The notes under the pieces: generated by a model
Told to the model about the DNA's origin: nothing
What the model saw: the letters and a program-made list of their open reading frames with translations, nothing else
Database searches by the model: none
From: Neobacillus muris
GTDB taxonomy: Bacteria > Bacillota > Bacilli > Bacillales > Cytobacillaceae
Length of the DNA: 54,450 nt
Assembly (NCBI RefSeq): GCF_943193175.1
Contig: NZ_CALPDF010000031.1
Location: 1-54,450 of the forward strand
Reading direction: 5' to 3'
Shown here: positions 1 through 8,133 of the stretch, piece by piece
How the letters are laid out: every line of letters begins with the position of its first letter
Position numbering within the stretch: position 1 is the stretch's first letter
Translations under genes and position numbers: made by a program

Positions 1-185
1 TTACTCCAAAATGAGCTCCATTCTGCAGATAACAGGAAAATGTCCCCTTATTTTATTCCGTTGGTTACTTAATTAGAGCAAGTATTCTTTTTTAAAGGAA
101 GTTAGATGAAAAGCATTGGTGCTTTAATTTTTATTTTCCCTCATTTAGATACATTACCCTTTTTAGAGAAAAACAAAGTTAAAGC

Positions 186-215
186 AATTCATGTGATACT
201 TATTTAGGTTATAAT
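186..215 (+). promoter_or_regulatory. Candidate sigma-A promoter for the leader and CD3324 gene
   Basis: A perfect TATAAT lies at 210-215. Its -35 region is weak: TTCATG at 188-193 with a 16-bp spacer. Transcription would start near 222, just before the AAAGGGGGG ribosome binding site of the 30-codon leader ORF. The call rests on the -10 box and position only. Confidence 0.4.
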
Positions 216-241
216 AGAATTTTAAAGGGGGGTGCTTACAG

Positions 242-334
242 ATGGAGAATCACAGAAGATTGTCTGGTACTTCTTACACTCATGCAAAGCCTATTATTGG
301 AAAGGCGATACTTTGCATGGGGCGAAACATTTAA
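242..334 (+). CDS. Putative 30-residue leader peptide
   Basis: A short ORF starts with ATG 11 nt after a strong AAAGGGGGG Shine-Dalgarno sequence and ends with TAA at 332-334. The peptide begins MENHRRLSGT and ends CMGRNI. I recognise no family and see no signal peptide or membrane segment. Its codons contain the arms of an inverted repeat (281-289 with 311-319), and a second downstream segment (366-374) can also pair with the first arm. This suggests a leader ORF whose translation decides the fold of the RNA ahead of the 412-681 gene. It could also be a chance ORF with a good ribosome binding site. Confidence 0.4.
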   Translation: MENHRRLSGTSYTHAKPIIGKAILCMGRNI

Positions 335-401
335 TTTATCGCTAAAAAGGCTTTTCTGATATTTTGGCTTTGCACCTTATTTTATAAAAATCAAAATAAG
401 G
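281..401 (+). promoter_or_regulatory. Leader RNA with alternative hairpins (candidate attenuator)
   Basis: Three pairings are visible. CATGCAAAG (281-289) pairs perfectly with CTTTGCATG (311-319). The overlapping TGCAAAGCC (283-291) also pairs perfectly with GGCTTTGCA (366-374), so the two are mutually exclusive. A third hairpin, CCTTATTTT (375-383) with AAAATAAGG (393-401), includes the first bases of the AAGGGGCGGG ribosome binding site of the gene at 412. The layout resembles a translational attenuator. Function is inferred. Confidence 0.45.
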
Positions 402-411
402 GGCGGGCATA

Positions 412-681
412 ATGAAATATATTAATGCAAACAAAGTTTTACCTGAGAGTCTAATTCTGGAAATTCAAAAGTATGTCCAGGGGGAAACTGTTTATATTCC
501 TAAGCAGGAAACGGAGTATCGAAAATGGGGAACTTCAAGCGGAGCTAGACAGCTGCTTGACCGCCGCAATGCCTCCATTAGACATTCTTTTATCAACGGA
601 AGCAGTATCCAGCAACTGGCTGAGGAATACTACCTTTCTATTGAAACAATTAAGAAAATCGTTTATTCACATAAAAAGTAG
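412..681 (+). CDS. CD3324 family small HTH protein
   Basis: This 89-residue protein starts MKYINANKVLPESLILEIQK and contains the family's typical stretch QKYVQGETVYIPKQE, followed by a basic RKWG motif. The C-terminal half (about residues 60-88: QQLAEEYYLSIETIKKIV) reads as a helix-turn-helix of the kind found in sigma-like and resolvase-like regulators. Family members are small proteins of unknown function, presumed to bind DNA. The ribosome binding site AAGGGGCGGG lies 4-5 nt before ATG and is partly inside a hairpin of the leader. A strong hairpin follows the stop codon, so it is probably monocistronic. The family call is from memory of the sequence pattern; the function is unknown. Confidence 0.75.
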   Translation: MKYINANKVLPESLILEIQKYVQGETVYIPKQETEYRKWGTSSGARQLLDRRNASIRHSFINGSSIQQLAEEYYLSIETIKKIVYSHKK

Positions 682-684
682 GAG

Positions 685-719
685 AACAGCACTGGTGAAA
701 ATTTATCATCAGTGCTGTT
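685..719 (+). terminator. Hairpin after CD3324 gene
   Basis: A perfect 10-bp inverted repeat, AACAGCACTG and CAGTGCTGTT, surrounds a 15-nt loop four bases after the stop codon. There is no clear T tract afterwards (GTTATGTAAAA), so it may be a weak terminator or an mRNA-stabilising structure. Confidence 0.5.
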
Positions 720-824
720 GTTATGTAAAAAACGTTTCTAAGTCATTCTCCCCATTTTAGAGGTTCGCTGCACTGTTTAATATAAGTATAGGAGATAGCA
801 TCAAATTGATTGGAGATAGACGTC

Positions 825-1481
825 ATGACAGAAAAATTTATGAAAAATGAACAGCTGAATTTTATAAAAAAACAGATTGCTTTAATTAAGGACAGCCAAA
901 AAAAGAATGTACCCCAAACCGTTTTAGCTGCTGTGATTGACTTAGCCAATGCCAAAATCCTTGACCTCTTTCCAAATATACCATTGGAGCAACAAGAAAT
1001 GCTGGATCTTTCCAAACTGAAAACGGATAAAGAATATGATCAATATATCGGCCATCTTTCAGAATTTATGCTGTCTTTTCCTACTATATCTGAGCCGCAG
1101 CTGAAAAAAATGTTTCCGAAACATAAAAAATTAAAGCTGCCTGATTTATCAAATATAGATCACAGCAAGCTGACTTATTTGAGTTGGAATGACCTCAGAT
1201 CTAATAAAAAATTTATTGTCTATGGGCTGGATGGAAAAATGGCTGGAATAGAATGCGAATTTACGCCGGCTAGCAAAAAGAATTTTTGTTCCTTCTGTCA
1301 TTGTTTTGGAGAAGTTGTCTATGTCTCCACTGTAACAAAAGCGAAAAAGGCAAAAAATCCGGATTATTATAAATCCATCGGGAATCTTATTTGCGCCGAC
1401 AGCAGCGAATGCAATAAAAAAATAACGAATGTCGAATATTTAACAACTTTTTTAAGAGAATCACTGGGGATTGAAAAATAA
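825..1481 (+). CDS. FusB/FusC-like EF-G-binding protein
   Basis: The 218-residue protein matches the FusB/FusC family (usually about 210-215 residues), which binds elongation factor G and frees it from fusidic-acid-stalled ribosomes. The N-terminal helical half (about 1-130) is followed by a treble-clef zinc site with Cys155, Cys158, Cys190 and Cys196 (FCSFC and ICADSSEC). ATG at 825 is chosen over TTG at 810 because GGAG at 812-815 sits 9 nt upstream. Chromosomal FBP homologues occur in many Bacillaceae and need not give clinical-level resistance. Known Staphylococcus fusB is controlled by a leader peptide; here a leader-like element lies one gene upstream, but a hairpin intervenes. Family is confident, physiological role inferred. 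Confidence 0.85.
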   Translation: MTEKFMKNEQLNFIKKQIALIKDSQKKNVPQTVLAAVIDLANAKILDLFPNIPLEQQEMLDLSKLKTDKEYDQYIGHLSEFMLSFPTISEPQLKKMFPKHKKLKLPDLSNIDHSKLTYLSWNDLRSNKKFIVYGLDGKMAGIECEFTPASKKNFCSFCHCFGEVVYVSTVTKAKKAKNPDYYKSIGNLICADSSECNKKITNVEYLTTFLRESLGIEK

Positions 1482-1611
1482 ATATAGGACTGAAGAAGAA
1501 ATAGAGTATCTAAAATCATGATACATTTGTCTTAGAAATTGCTGAGAAAGGGTTATCTTCCTCAATAGGAATTTTTTTGGAATAAGCCGCCATTAAGACC
1601 TCTATTATAAA

Positions 1612-1648
1612 GAAAAACACATTGAATTGGGAATTCAGTGTGTTTTTC
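1612..1648. terminator. Bidirectional terminator between convergent genes
   Basis: GAAAAACACATTGAATT and AATTCAGTGTGTTTTTC form a 17-bp stem with one G-T pair and a 3-nt loop. A-rich and T-rich flanks on both sides suit termination of both the FusB-like gene and the PAS gene. Confidence 0.85.
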
Positions 1649-1666
1649 GGCAGCTTCTCAAATGGT

Positions 1667-2143
1667 TCACTGAGGCTTAACAGCTATAAATTCGTCAATA
1701 GTTTCAGGGGTGTGTTTACCTTCTTTTCCTCGGAAAAGGTCGATATTAACGGTCACATCCATACAACCAAGATAAGTTCCGTTCTTATCCCGTACAGCCA
1801 TGAATTTTTGGTAAATTTGACCGGATTCACCAGATCGTTTTGGGAACCAAAATTCCCATTCATCGCGTGTTCCTGAATGAAAATCATTCAACATTTTTTC
1901 AACGTGATGAGCCACTTTTGGGTGAAGCTCAAGCACATGGCGGCCAATTGCTTCTTTACGGCGGCCATGGATACGGTTTGGATTATTTGAATACCAGCGA
2001 AAAATATCGTTAGCATCGCAAAAACCCATTTCAAACGGTAAAAGATTAATAATTGAATCCAAAGTGCTTGCTTTAATTGCACCAGTTTCAAAACTAATGA
2101 CAGCTTCAGGACTAATGAATTCTGACAATGTATCTCTAGACAT
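1667..2143 (-). CDS. Stand-alone PAS domain protein (DUF438-type PAS)
   Basis: This 158-residue protein is almost entirely one PAS sensor domain. Residues about 17-145 carry the pattern FETGAI...LDSIINLLPFEMGFCDANDIFRWYS...GRHVLELHP...VEKMLNDF...EFWFPK...FMAVRDKNGTYLGCMDVT. The closest family I recall is the C-terminal PAS domain of DUF438 proteins, which also carry a hemerythrin-like domain; that part is absent here. No output domain is present, so it probably acts through a partner. AAAGGAGG 8 nt before ATG supports the start. An FNR-type box and -10 element upstream suggest anaerobic induction. Cofactor is not predictable from the sequence. Confidence 0.8.
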   Translation of the reverse strand: MSRDTLSEFISPEAVISFETGAIKASTLDSIINLLPFEMGFCDANDIFRWYSNNPNRIHGRRKEAIGRHVLELHPKVAHHVEKMLNDFHSGTRDEWEFWFPKRSGESGQIYQKFMAVRDKNGTYLGCMDVTVNIDLFRGKEGKHTPETIDEFIAVKPQ

Positions 2144-2246
2144 TTAAAAGCCTCCTTTATGGAATCTCCCTTTATGTGAAGAATATAATCGTTCAACTAT
2201 TAGTGAGAAAAAACCCGCTAATTTTAGGTGCTTATTACCTAACCTC

Positions 2247-2296
2247 ATTAATAATGATAGCATTAATAATAATTGCGAATTGTGATATATCTCACA
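2247..2296 (-). promoter_or_regulatory. FNR-dependent promoter of the PAS gene
   Basis: TGTGATATATCTCACA (2281-2296) matches the Bacillus FNR consensus TGTGA-N6-TCACA perfectly. On the minus strand a TATCAT -10 hexamer lies at 2254-2259, giving a start near 2247. That puts the centre of the box at -41.5, the classical class II activator position. There is no convincing -35 box, as expected for an activated promoter. The transcript would have a leader of about 100 nt before the PAS gene. Confidence 0.7.
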
Positions 2297-2627
2297 AGGA
2301 TTTTTTTAAAATTGGCCCCTTCCTCTAGGTTGGGGCCTTTAAAATTGTTCATATTGTAATAGTGATGATTGAAGATATAAATTAATTATTTTAATATAAT
2401 AAAATATAGTAGAAACCAATTTCAACATTTACTTCCTTTCGTTGAAAAACCCAGTTAGTTGAATCAATTTGCTTTCCTTAAAATGTTGTTATATTATTTT
2501 AAAATACTTTTTAAATTTGATAACATCTCCCTTTTTTCTAATATATTAAACTGGTAGTATTTTCCTCTTTAATCAAATTTGCCTTGCTGAAACGAAGATT
2601 TTTAAAAAACATTATAAAAAATAAGAG
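2297..2627. other. AT-rich intergenic stretch without genes
   Basis: Between the FNR box and the operator of the transporter gene I see no ORF with a ribosome binding site. A short GGCCCC/GGGGCC hairpin (about 2334-2358) is flanked by copies of TTTAAAATTG on both sides; its role is unclear. Confidence 0.4.
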
Positions 2628-2650
2628 TATACATTCATGTTGAATGTATA
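2628..2650 (+). promoter_or_regulatory. Operator-like palindrome upstream of yjeM
   Basis: TATACATTCA (2628-2637) and TGAATGTATA (2641-2650) are perfect 10-bp arms separated by TGT. The element ends 27 bp before the GTG start of the transporter gene, where a repressor would block transcription. The regulator is not in the window. Confidence 0.55.
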
Positions 2651-2677
2651 TGATAACTACAATTAGGGGGGAAATGT

Positions 2678-4201
2678 GTGGCAAACACAAACATAACCAA
2701 AAAGTTAACTCTAGTATCCCTAGTATTAATGATTTTTACTTCTGTTTATGGATTCAACAACATTCCAAGATCATTTTATAAGATGGGTTATGCCGCTATT
2801 CCTTGGTTCATATTCGCAGCTATAACCTTCTTTGTTCCTTTTGCATTAATGGTTGCTGAATTTGGTTCCGCCTTTAAAGAGGAAAAGGGCGGTATTTACT
2901 CATGGATGGAAAAATCCATCGGTCCTAAATTTGCATTTATTGGAACGTTCATGTGGTATTTTTCTTATATCACTTGGATGGTTAATGTTGCTTCCAGTAT
3001 GTGGGTTCCAGTGTCGAATGCAATTTTTGGAGAAGATACAACGCAAAGCTGGACTGTATTTACTCTTCACGGGCCTCAGGTTCTGGGGGTCTTAGGAATT
3101 GTATGGATTGTTATCGTCACCTATACATCGACAAAGGGTCTGGATAAGATTAAGAAAGTAACTTCTTTAGGCGGAACTGCAGTCTTGCTGCTGAACGTAT
3201 TTCTTTGGATTGGTGCAATAGCAGTGCTTATAGGTAATCATGGACATTTGGCACAGCCGATTACAGGCCTCCATTCATTTACTCAAACACCGAATCCGAT
3301 ATACGCAGGAGATATTATTGCCTCATTAGCGTTTGTAGTATATGCCCTCTTCGCTTATGGCGGACTGGAAGCAGTAGGAGGTTTAGTGGACGTAACAGAA
3401 AAGCCAGAAAAAACGTTTCCGAAAGGAATTCTTTTATCTGCAGCTATCATCTCTGTAGGGTATTCATTAGGAATTCTATTAATTGGAATATTTACAAACT
3501 GGGTATCCGTTATGGGGATTAAGAATGTAAACCTTGGAAATGCAAGTTATATCGTTATGGCTAATTTAGGTTACTCACTAGGTACCGCGTTTGGAGCAAG
3601 CCATGCTGCAGCTGCAGCTCTAGGCGCAGGGGTTGCAAGATTTATTGGAGTTTCAATGTTCCTGGCACTGTCCGGTGCGTTCTTTACTTTGATGTTTTCA
3701 CCGTTAAAACAGCTGATTGAAGGAACTCCCAAGAAATTATGGCCAGGAAAGATTAGCGAAACAAAGAATGGGATGCCTGTTTATGCTATGTGGATTCAAG
3801 CTGCCATTGTTTGTGTAATAATCGCATTAATCGCTTTCGGTGGAAGTACAATGGCTACATTCTTTAACATACTCGTTTCGATGACGAACGTGGCAATGAC
3901 AATACCGTATATTTTTATCACACTTGCATTCCCGTATTTTAAGAAAAAGGTGGAAATTAATAAGCCGTTTATCGTTTATAAAACGCCATTGAGCGCAAAT
4001 ATTTGGACATGGATTGTTGTTCTAACAGTTGGACTTGCCAATTTCTTTAGTATCATACAGCCAGCTTTAGAAGGAGATAGGCAAACAACCATATGGAGTG
4101 TGGCTGGACCAATTATTTTCTCAGCTGCTGCATGGTTCATGTATAGCAGATATGAAAAAAAACAATATATAGAGAAGCCAAGGCAAAAGAAAATAAGTTA
4201 G
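2678..4201 (+). CDS. yjeM: YjeM-type glutamate/GABA family APC transporter
   Basis: A 507-residue polytopic membrane protein of the APC superfamily. It follows E. coli YjeM closely in order and wording: LMIFTSVYGFNNIPRSFYKMGYAAIPW at the N-terminus, EKGGIYSWM, FAYGGLEAVGGLVDVTEKPEKTFPKGI and FFTLMFSPLKQLIEGTPKKLWP. YjeM proteins are assigned to the glutamate/gamma-aminobutyrate antiporter group; the substrate is not proven. About 12 transmembrane segments are visible. The GTG start follows GGGGGG by 6 nt. A 23-bp palindrome sits directly upstream and a strong terminator follows, so it is monocistronic and probably controlled by a repressor. Confidence 0.85.
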   Translation: MANTNITKKLTLVSLVLMIFTSVYGFNNIPRSFYKMGYAAIPWFIFAAITFFVPFALMVAEFGSAFKEEKGGIYSWMEKSIGPKFAFIGTFMWYFSYITWMVNVASSMWVPVSNAIFGEDTTQSWTVFTLHGPQVLGVLGIVWIVIVTYTSTKGLDKIKKVTSLGGTAVLLLNVFLWIGAIAVLIGNHGHLAQPITGLHSFTQTPNPIYAGDIIASLAFVVYALFAYGGLEAVGGLVDVTEKPEKTFPKGILLSAAIISVGYSLGILLIGIFTNWVSVMGIKNVNLGNASYIVMANLGYSLGTAFGASHAAAAALGAGVARFIGVSMFLALSGAFFTLMFSPLKQLIEGTPKKLWPGKISETKNGMPVYAMWIQAAIVCVIIALIAFGGSTMATFFNILVSMTNVAMTIPYIFITLAFPYFKKKVEINKPFIVYKTPLSANIWTWIVVLTVGLANFFSIIQPALEGDRQTTIWSVAGPIIFSAAAWFMYSRYEKKQYIEKPRQKKIS

Positions 4202-4210
4202 TCAAAATTC

Positions 4211-4262
4211 AATGGAAGCCATCTAGTCAAGACCCGTCAATCTTAAATAGATGGCTTCCATT
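4211..4262 (+). terminator. Terminator of yjeM
   Basis: AATGGAAGCCATCTA (4211-4225) pairs perfectly with TAGATGGCTTCCATT (4248-4262). It lies just after the yjeM stop and also faces the end of the convergent 4289-5416 gene. Confidence 0.8.
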
Positions 4263-4288
4263 ATTCCTCTTATTGATTAAGCTTACAT

Positions 4289-5416
4289 TCAATCGTCAAA
4301 CCGGATAATATACATCGCTGAATCTTTGCCCTCGCCATTTAGTAAAAGTGTTCCTTCCGAAGTAAATCGCGGCTTCACTAGACGTTCCTTTATTGAGGGG
4401 AAGCTTGAAAGTAAGGTTAGCTTTTCTTTTTTCTTCATAAATAATTGCACTGTATCGCTTTCTTCATCGGCAGCAGACAGTGCAAAATGTGTGCCATCTG
4501 TTGCATAGGCATTTGCTGCCGCTGGCTGTTTCAAAATAGTAAGCTTGCCTGTATTCATATCTATTCCGCCAACTGCGCCTGTTTCTTTCCCATTCCACAG
4601 ATAAGCGAATACAGTGTCCTTTTTCAATAGAATGTTCTCTGCTATTTTATAAGGGAATGTATAAGAGCCTATTTGCTTATGCAAATTCAGATCATACACA
4701 TAAACAACCGTTTCTGACTTATGGTTAGTTGTAAGAGTTTCTGGAATCACGATTAGGTTTTTATCAATGGAAGGCTGACTATTACTGCTTTCCCCGTTTA
4801 TTTCATGCAGCACATTTTCCTTTAATGTATCTAGTGCTATCGTATAGTAACTAGGCTTCCCTTGATCTATCCCCATGTAAATGAGCGTATCTCTATACAA
4901 ATATAAGCCATTAAAATATTGATTTTCCGCCATTTTTAATTCATGGGTCTGCCGATTTAAGATGTGGATTACTTGTTTGTTATTTTCAGGAGATGCCCAT
5001 ATAAGCCATTTGGAAGATGCGGCCAACTCTAATACTCTGCCGACTTCCCTTGTATCGATTAGTTGTTTAGATTCATTTTTTTCTAGGTTAAATGAATAGA
5101 TTCCTTGTTCTGTACTATAAATCAGCTCGCTGGACGTATCGATGTAAAAGGATTTAATCAAGGAATCATATGGCACATTTGGAATAACCACTTTCTTAAT
5201 AGAAAAATGATTCGTATTCCCTTGAAAAGTATGCTCTAAATAAGGAGATGCGATGATGATACAAAGGAAACAGGCCAAAATGGTGATGAAGGCAGGTCTC
5301 CGGAAATTCCTTTGAGGCTTTGCTTCCATCTGCTTCATTCGGTTTCTGGTTTTCTCGATAATACGGTTTCTATTCACGTCTATATTTTTTAATGGATTCA
5401 ATCGGTAATTACTCAT
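4289..5416 (-). CDS. Single-pass membrane protein, probable anti-sigma partner
   Basis: This 375-residue protein has a basic cytoplasmic N-terminus (about 1-40), one transmembrane segment (about 41-58, PAFITILACFLCIIIASP) and a large extracytoplasmic part. That part is rich in beta-strand repeats (IYSFNLEK, VYVYDLNLHK, GGIDMNTGK), which resemble a beta-propeller. The ATG at 5416 follows GGAGGTG and overlaps the end of the sigma factor gene by 8 nt, so the two are translationally coupled. Membrane proteins in this position usually hold the sigma factor inactive until a signal releases it. No zinc-containing anti-sigma motif (HxxxCxxC) is visible. The role is inferred from topology and context. 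Confidence 0.6.
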   Translation of the reverse strand: MSNYRLNPLKNIDVNRNRIIEKTRNRMKQMEAKPQRNFRRPAFITILACFLCIIIASPYLEHTFQGNTNHFSIKKVVIPNVPYDSLIKSFYIDTSSELIYSTEQGIYSFNLEKNESKQLIDTREVGRVLELAASSKWLIWASPENNKQVIHILNRQTHELKMAENQYFNGLYLYRDTLIYMGIDQGKPSYYTIALDTLKENVLHEINGESSNSQPSIDKNLIVIPETLTTNHKSETVVYVYDLNLHKQIGSYTFPYKIAENILLKKDTVFAYLWNGKETGAVGGIDMNTGKLTILKQPAAANAYATDGTHFALSAADEESDTVQLFMKKKEKLTLLSSFPSIKERLVKPRFTSEGTLLLNGEGKDSAMYIIRFDD

Positions 5417-5921
5417 GTAAAAGCACCTCCCAATCTTCATGTACAAGCTTCTTTTTTAAAAGCTCCTTACCACTCTTTAATCTAGATTTCACTGTACTTT
5501 CTGGGCTATTGACCATTTGCGAAACCTCTTTAATCGTTAAATTCTCTAAATAATAATAGACGATTGCTTCACGCTGTTTTAAAGGTAATGATAAAATGGC
5601 TGAATCTAATGTGGTCAATTCATCCGTTTCAACGAGGGAATCCTTATGTATAGTGGTTTCCTTTAGAAACAATTTATTTTGAATGAGGATTTTTTTATAG
5701 GACCAGCTTTTCAAATAATCTTTACAAGTATTAGCGGTCATTTTTGATAAATAGGCTTTCAACTCTCCATGCTCTTGATAGTTCGAACAGTAAAATTTAA
5801 TAAAGACTTCTTGAACAATATCTTCAGATAATTGTTTATCTTTTAGGTAATAATAGGCTATTCGGAACAGTAACTCTGTGTATTCCAGCATTGCTTTTTC
5901 TACAAGCATAGGATTCTGCAT
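5409..5921 (-). CDS. ECF-type RNA polymerase sigma factor
   Basis: The 170-residue protein has the two-domain layout of group 4 sigma factors. Region 2 is LFRIAYYYLKDKQLSEDIVQEVFIKFY (about 18-44), and region 4 is LDSAILSLPLKQREAIVYYYLENLTIKEVSQMV...STVKSRLKSGKELLKKKL (about 108-158), with a clear HTH. GGGAGG lies 12 nt before ATG at 5921; an in-frame ATG four codons later is an alternative. It is followed with overlap by a membrane protein that probably controls it. No self-regulated ECF promoter could be defined convincingly upstream. The regulon is unknown. Confidence 0.85.
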   Translation of the reverse strand: MQNPMLVEKAMLEYTELLFRIAYYYLKDKQLSEDIVQEVFIKFYCSNYQEHGELKAYLSKMTANTCKDYLKSWSYKKILIQNKLFLKETTIHKDSLVETDELTTLDSAILSLPLKQREAIVYYYLENLTIKEVSQMVNSPESTVKSRLKSGKELLKKKLVHEDWEVLLHE

Positions 5922-6746
5922 TTTCAGTAAAAACCTCCCTTCAAGACATAAACGATTGTGACCTTTGGAAAGACGATATTAATTTCAATAAATATGAATT
6001 CGAGTATATGAAAGTTTAGATGATAATATTGAGTACACAAAGGATAAAGACTTTGATGAAATACAGGTTAAAACAATGATTATTGATTATTTGAATAAAT
6101 GTGGAAGGTTATGTGGCATTTCATCTACAAGTAGTAAACGTATTTACAAAGTTTATTGGAAGTAGAAACGATAGTTTTAGAAGGCAAGAGCAAGATTTAT
6201 AAGACTAAAATAGTATTTATTTTACTAGTATTAAAAAAAATGGAGTGATGTCACCAAGTTTGGACCGATAAATGGACTGATATAATAAAAGCTTCAACAA
6301 TTAATGGGTCGATTAATAGATTGATTGTTCCGTAAAAGTAAGTTTGTATTTTTGTTTTAGTAACTACTCATATAGAGGAGGTTCGTTGAAATTATCATAA
6401 GTAAATGAGGCTATCCAACTCCTAAACAAATATAACATTTTATAGGGACGCTATATAAATCGAAGATCTACACTACAATAAATAATTAATATAGATCTTA
6501 AACTTAAAGAAAAATTACCGATAATATATTTGAACACCATTTGTTATTGCTATCAAATATTGTATAAATTATTTTAAGGATATTCAATTTAAGGGTAATG
6601 GCGATTTCTTCATTGTTATAAATTTGAAACGAGAATTCAATTTCAAATTAATTTATAAGAAGAGAAAATTATAGAATCAAACTAAGAATATATTTTTTAG
6701 AAATATATTAACTCAGATTAATATCATCTTAAGGGAGAATCAATTT
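5922..6746. other. AT-rich intergenic region with a gene relic
   Basis: About 800 bp of very AT-rich sequence marks the left edge of the low-G+C island. Apart from the open frame at 5998-6165 it contains only stop-interrupted frames and runs of A and T. No clear promoter, repeat or attachment site was found. It is probably degraded sequence left by acquisition or loss of genes. Confidence 0.5.
5998..6165 (+). pseudogene. Probable C-terminal relic of an unknown gene
   Basis: A 55-codon open frame begins right after a stop, with no start codon or ribosome binding site, and ends with TAG at 6163-6165. Its translation looks protein-like (DFDEIQVKTMIIDYLNKCGR, then SSKRIYKVYWK), with normal residue composition, unlike neighbouring frames. 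I do not recognise the family. It is best read as the tail of a gene whose front was lost. Confidence 0.35.
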
Positions 6747-8084
6747 GTGCATTATAATATTATCGATTTTGATCAAACATTGTTTAATACGAGAGAGGCA
6801 TTACTTGGGGTTTATCAAGAAGCATTCACTAAATATGGTTATGAATTAAGGATAGATGACTTCAGAAAATATGAGGGGGAAAGTATAGATGGACTTTTAG
6901 AACATTATAATGTCTTAAATGAGCATAGAATCCTGATAAAAAGTTACAAAAAAAGCGAATATAAAAGATTCTTTAAGTATATAATCCCCAACTACTCATT
7001 ACTAAATCTTACAAATAAAATTATAGTATCTAACGCACATTCAAAAGATATATTGGACATACTAAATTACTATAAAATTAATGATGTTTTAGAAGTTATA
7101 GGGAGAGACAAAATAACTTTATTAAAGCCAAATCCTGAATGCTATATTAGTACGATGATGAAATACGGTTTGGAGAATTCATATACGATATATGAAGATT
7201 CAGATTCGGGAATGGCAGCTGCTAAAAAGGCCATCAGGTTTTTAAAAAACAATCAGAGGGCAAACATAATCCATATATATTTAAAAACAAATATTTTAAA
7301 AGGTGGCAGTGGAGAAAAAGTCAGATTACAAGAAAATATAGTAGATAAGGTAAGTTGTAGTAACTTTGGATTAGTCGAAATGAGGAAAGCTGGTATAAAA
7401 ACTCCAAATATTATTTTTTATAATGAAGAGAAAATAATTATGGAATATATTAATGGTACGACACTATATAGTAAATATAATCATGAAATTCACTCTAAGA
7501 AATTAATAAATTTAATTGAAAATATAAAATCTATTCCTCAAAAGAAAAGTTATGATTTTGATACGTATATTGAGAGAGTTCTTTACCATAAACTACAATT
7601 TGAGTATGAAAAAGAGTTAGTGGATATTTTTGACAGAGCAATCGATTTATTAAGAAGCAATATTGAATTTTTTAGTTCCAATAAATCATATTGTCATGGT
7701 GATTTAACTTTAAATAACATTGTAGTTAAATCAAATGATTTTTATCTAATCGACCCTAATAATTCTAAAAGGATGTACTCTTCTTGGTTATTGGATGTAT
7801 CTAAATTGATGCAGTCATCAAGAAATTATGAGTTTATTTTTGGATTATCTTATAAAAATAATAAAGTTCAAGTTGGGAAAATTAGAGAACTCATATTTTT
7901 AAGATATCATAAAATATATGGGAAATTATTGTTATTAGAATTAACGCATTGGTTAAGAATGCTTAAGTATAAACAAAAAAATAATGAACATTTCAAACAA
8001 TGTAAAAATATATGTATTGAAATAATAAAAGAGATGGATTTATATGATCATAATAATAGACATGAGGAACTAAAGGTAGATTAA
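6747..8084 (+). CDS. HAD hydrolase fused to an APH/choline-kinase-like domain
   Basis: The 445-residue protein joins two enzymes. Residues about 1-165 are a HAD-superfamily phosphatase: motif I IIDFDQT (Asp7, Asp9), motif II IIVSNAHS, motif III Lys in LKPNPE, and motif IV YEDSDSGMAAAKKA. Residues about 180-440 are an aminoglycoside-phosphotransferase/LicA-type kinase: MEYINGTTL, the catalytic loop CHGDLTLNN (His317, Asp319, Asn324) and the metal-binding LIDPNN (Asp336). The start is GTG with AAGGGAGA upstream. It is followed after 49 nt by a nucleotidyltransferase, so the pair probably makes an NDP-activated small alcohol or sugar for a surface glycan. The region is strikingly AT-rich, a sign of transfer. 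Substrate unknown. Confidence 0.75.
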   Translation: MHYNIIDFDQTLFNTREALLGVYQEAFTKYGYELRIDDFRKYEGESIDGLLEHYNVLNEHRILIKSYKKSEYKRFFKYIIPNYSLLNLTNKIIVSNAHSKDILDILNYYKINDVLEVIGRDKITLLKPNPECYISTMMKYGLENSYTIYEDSDSGMAAAKKAIRFLKNNQRANIIHIYLKTNILKGGSGEKVRLQENIVDKVSCSNFGLVEMRKAGIKTPNIIFYNEEKIIMEYINGTTLYSKYNHEIHSKKLINLIENIKSIPQKKSYDFDTYIERVLYHKLQFEYEKELVDIFDRAIDLLRSNIEFFSSNKSYCHGDLTLNNIVVKSNDFYLIDPNNSKRMYSSWLLDVSKLMQSSRNYEFIFGLSYKNNKVQVGKIRELIFLRYHKIYGKLLLLELTHWLRMLKYKQKNNEHFKQCKNICIEIIKEMDLYDHNNRHEELKVD

Positions 8085-8133
8085 AACCAGGGTTTATATA
8101 ATAGAAATTTAATACAGAGTGCAGGTGCTTAAA

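Noticed and set aside
1..72. Open frames at the left edge that could be the tail of a gene
   Set aside because: Two plus frames stay open for 23-25 codons, and neither shows a recognisable motif. Too short to call.
473..760. 95-codon frame overlapping the CD3324 gene
   Set aside because: It is out of frame with a recognised gene, lacks a ribosome binding site and resembles no protein.
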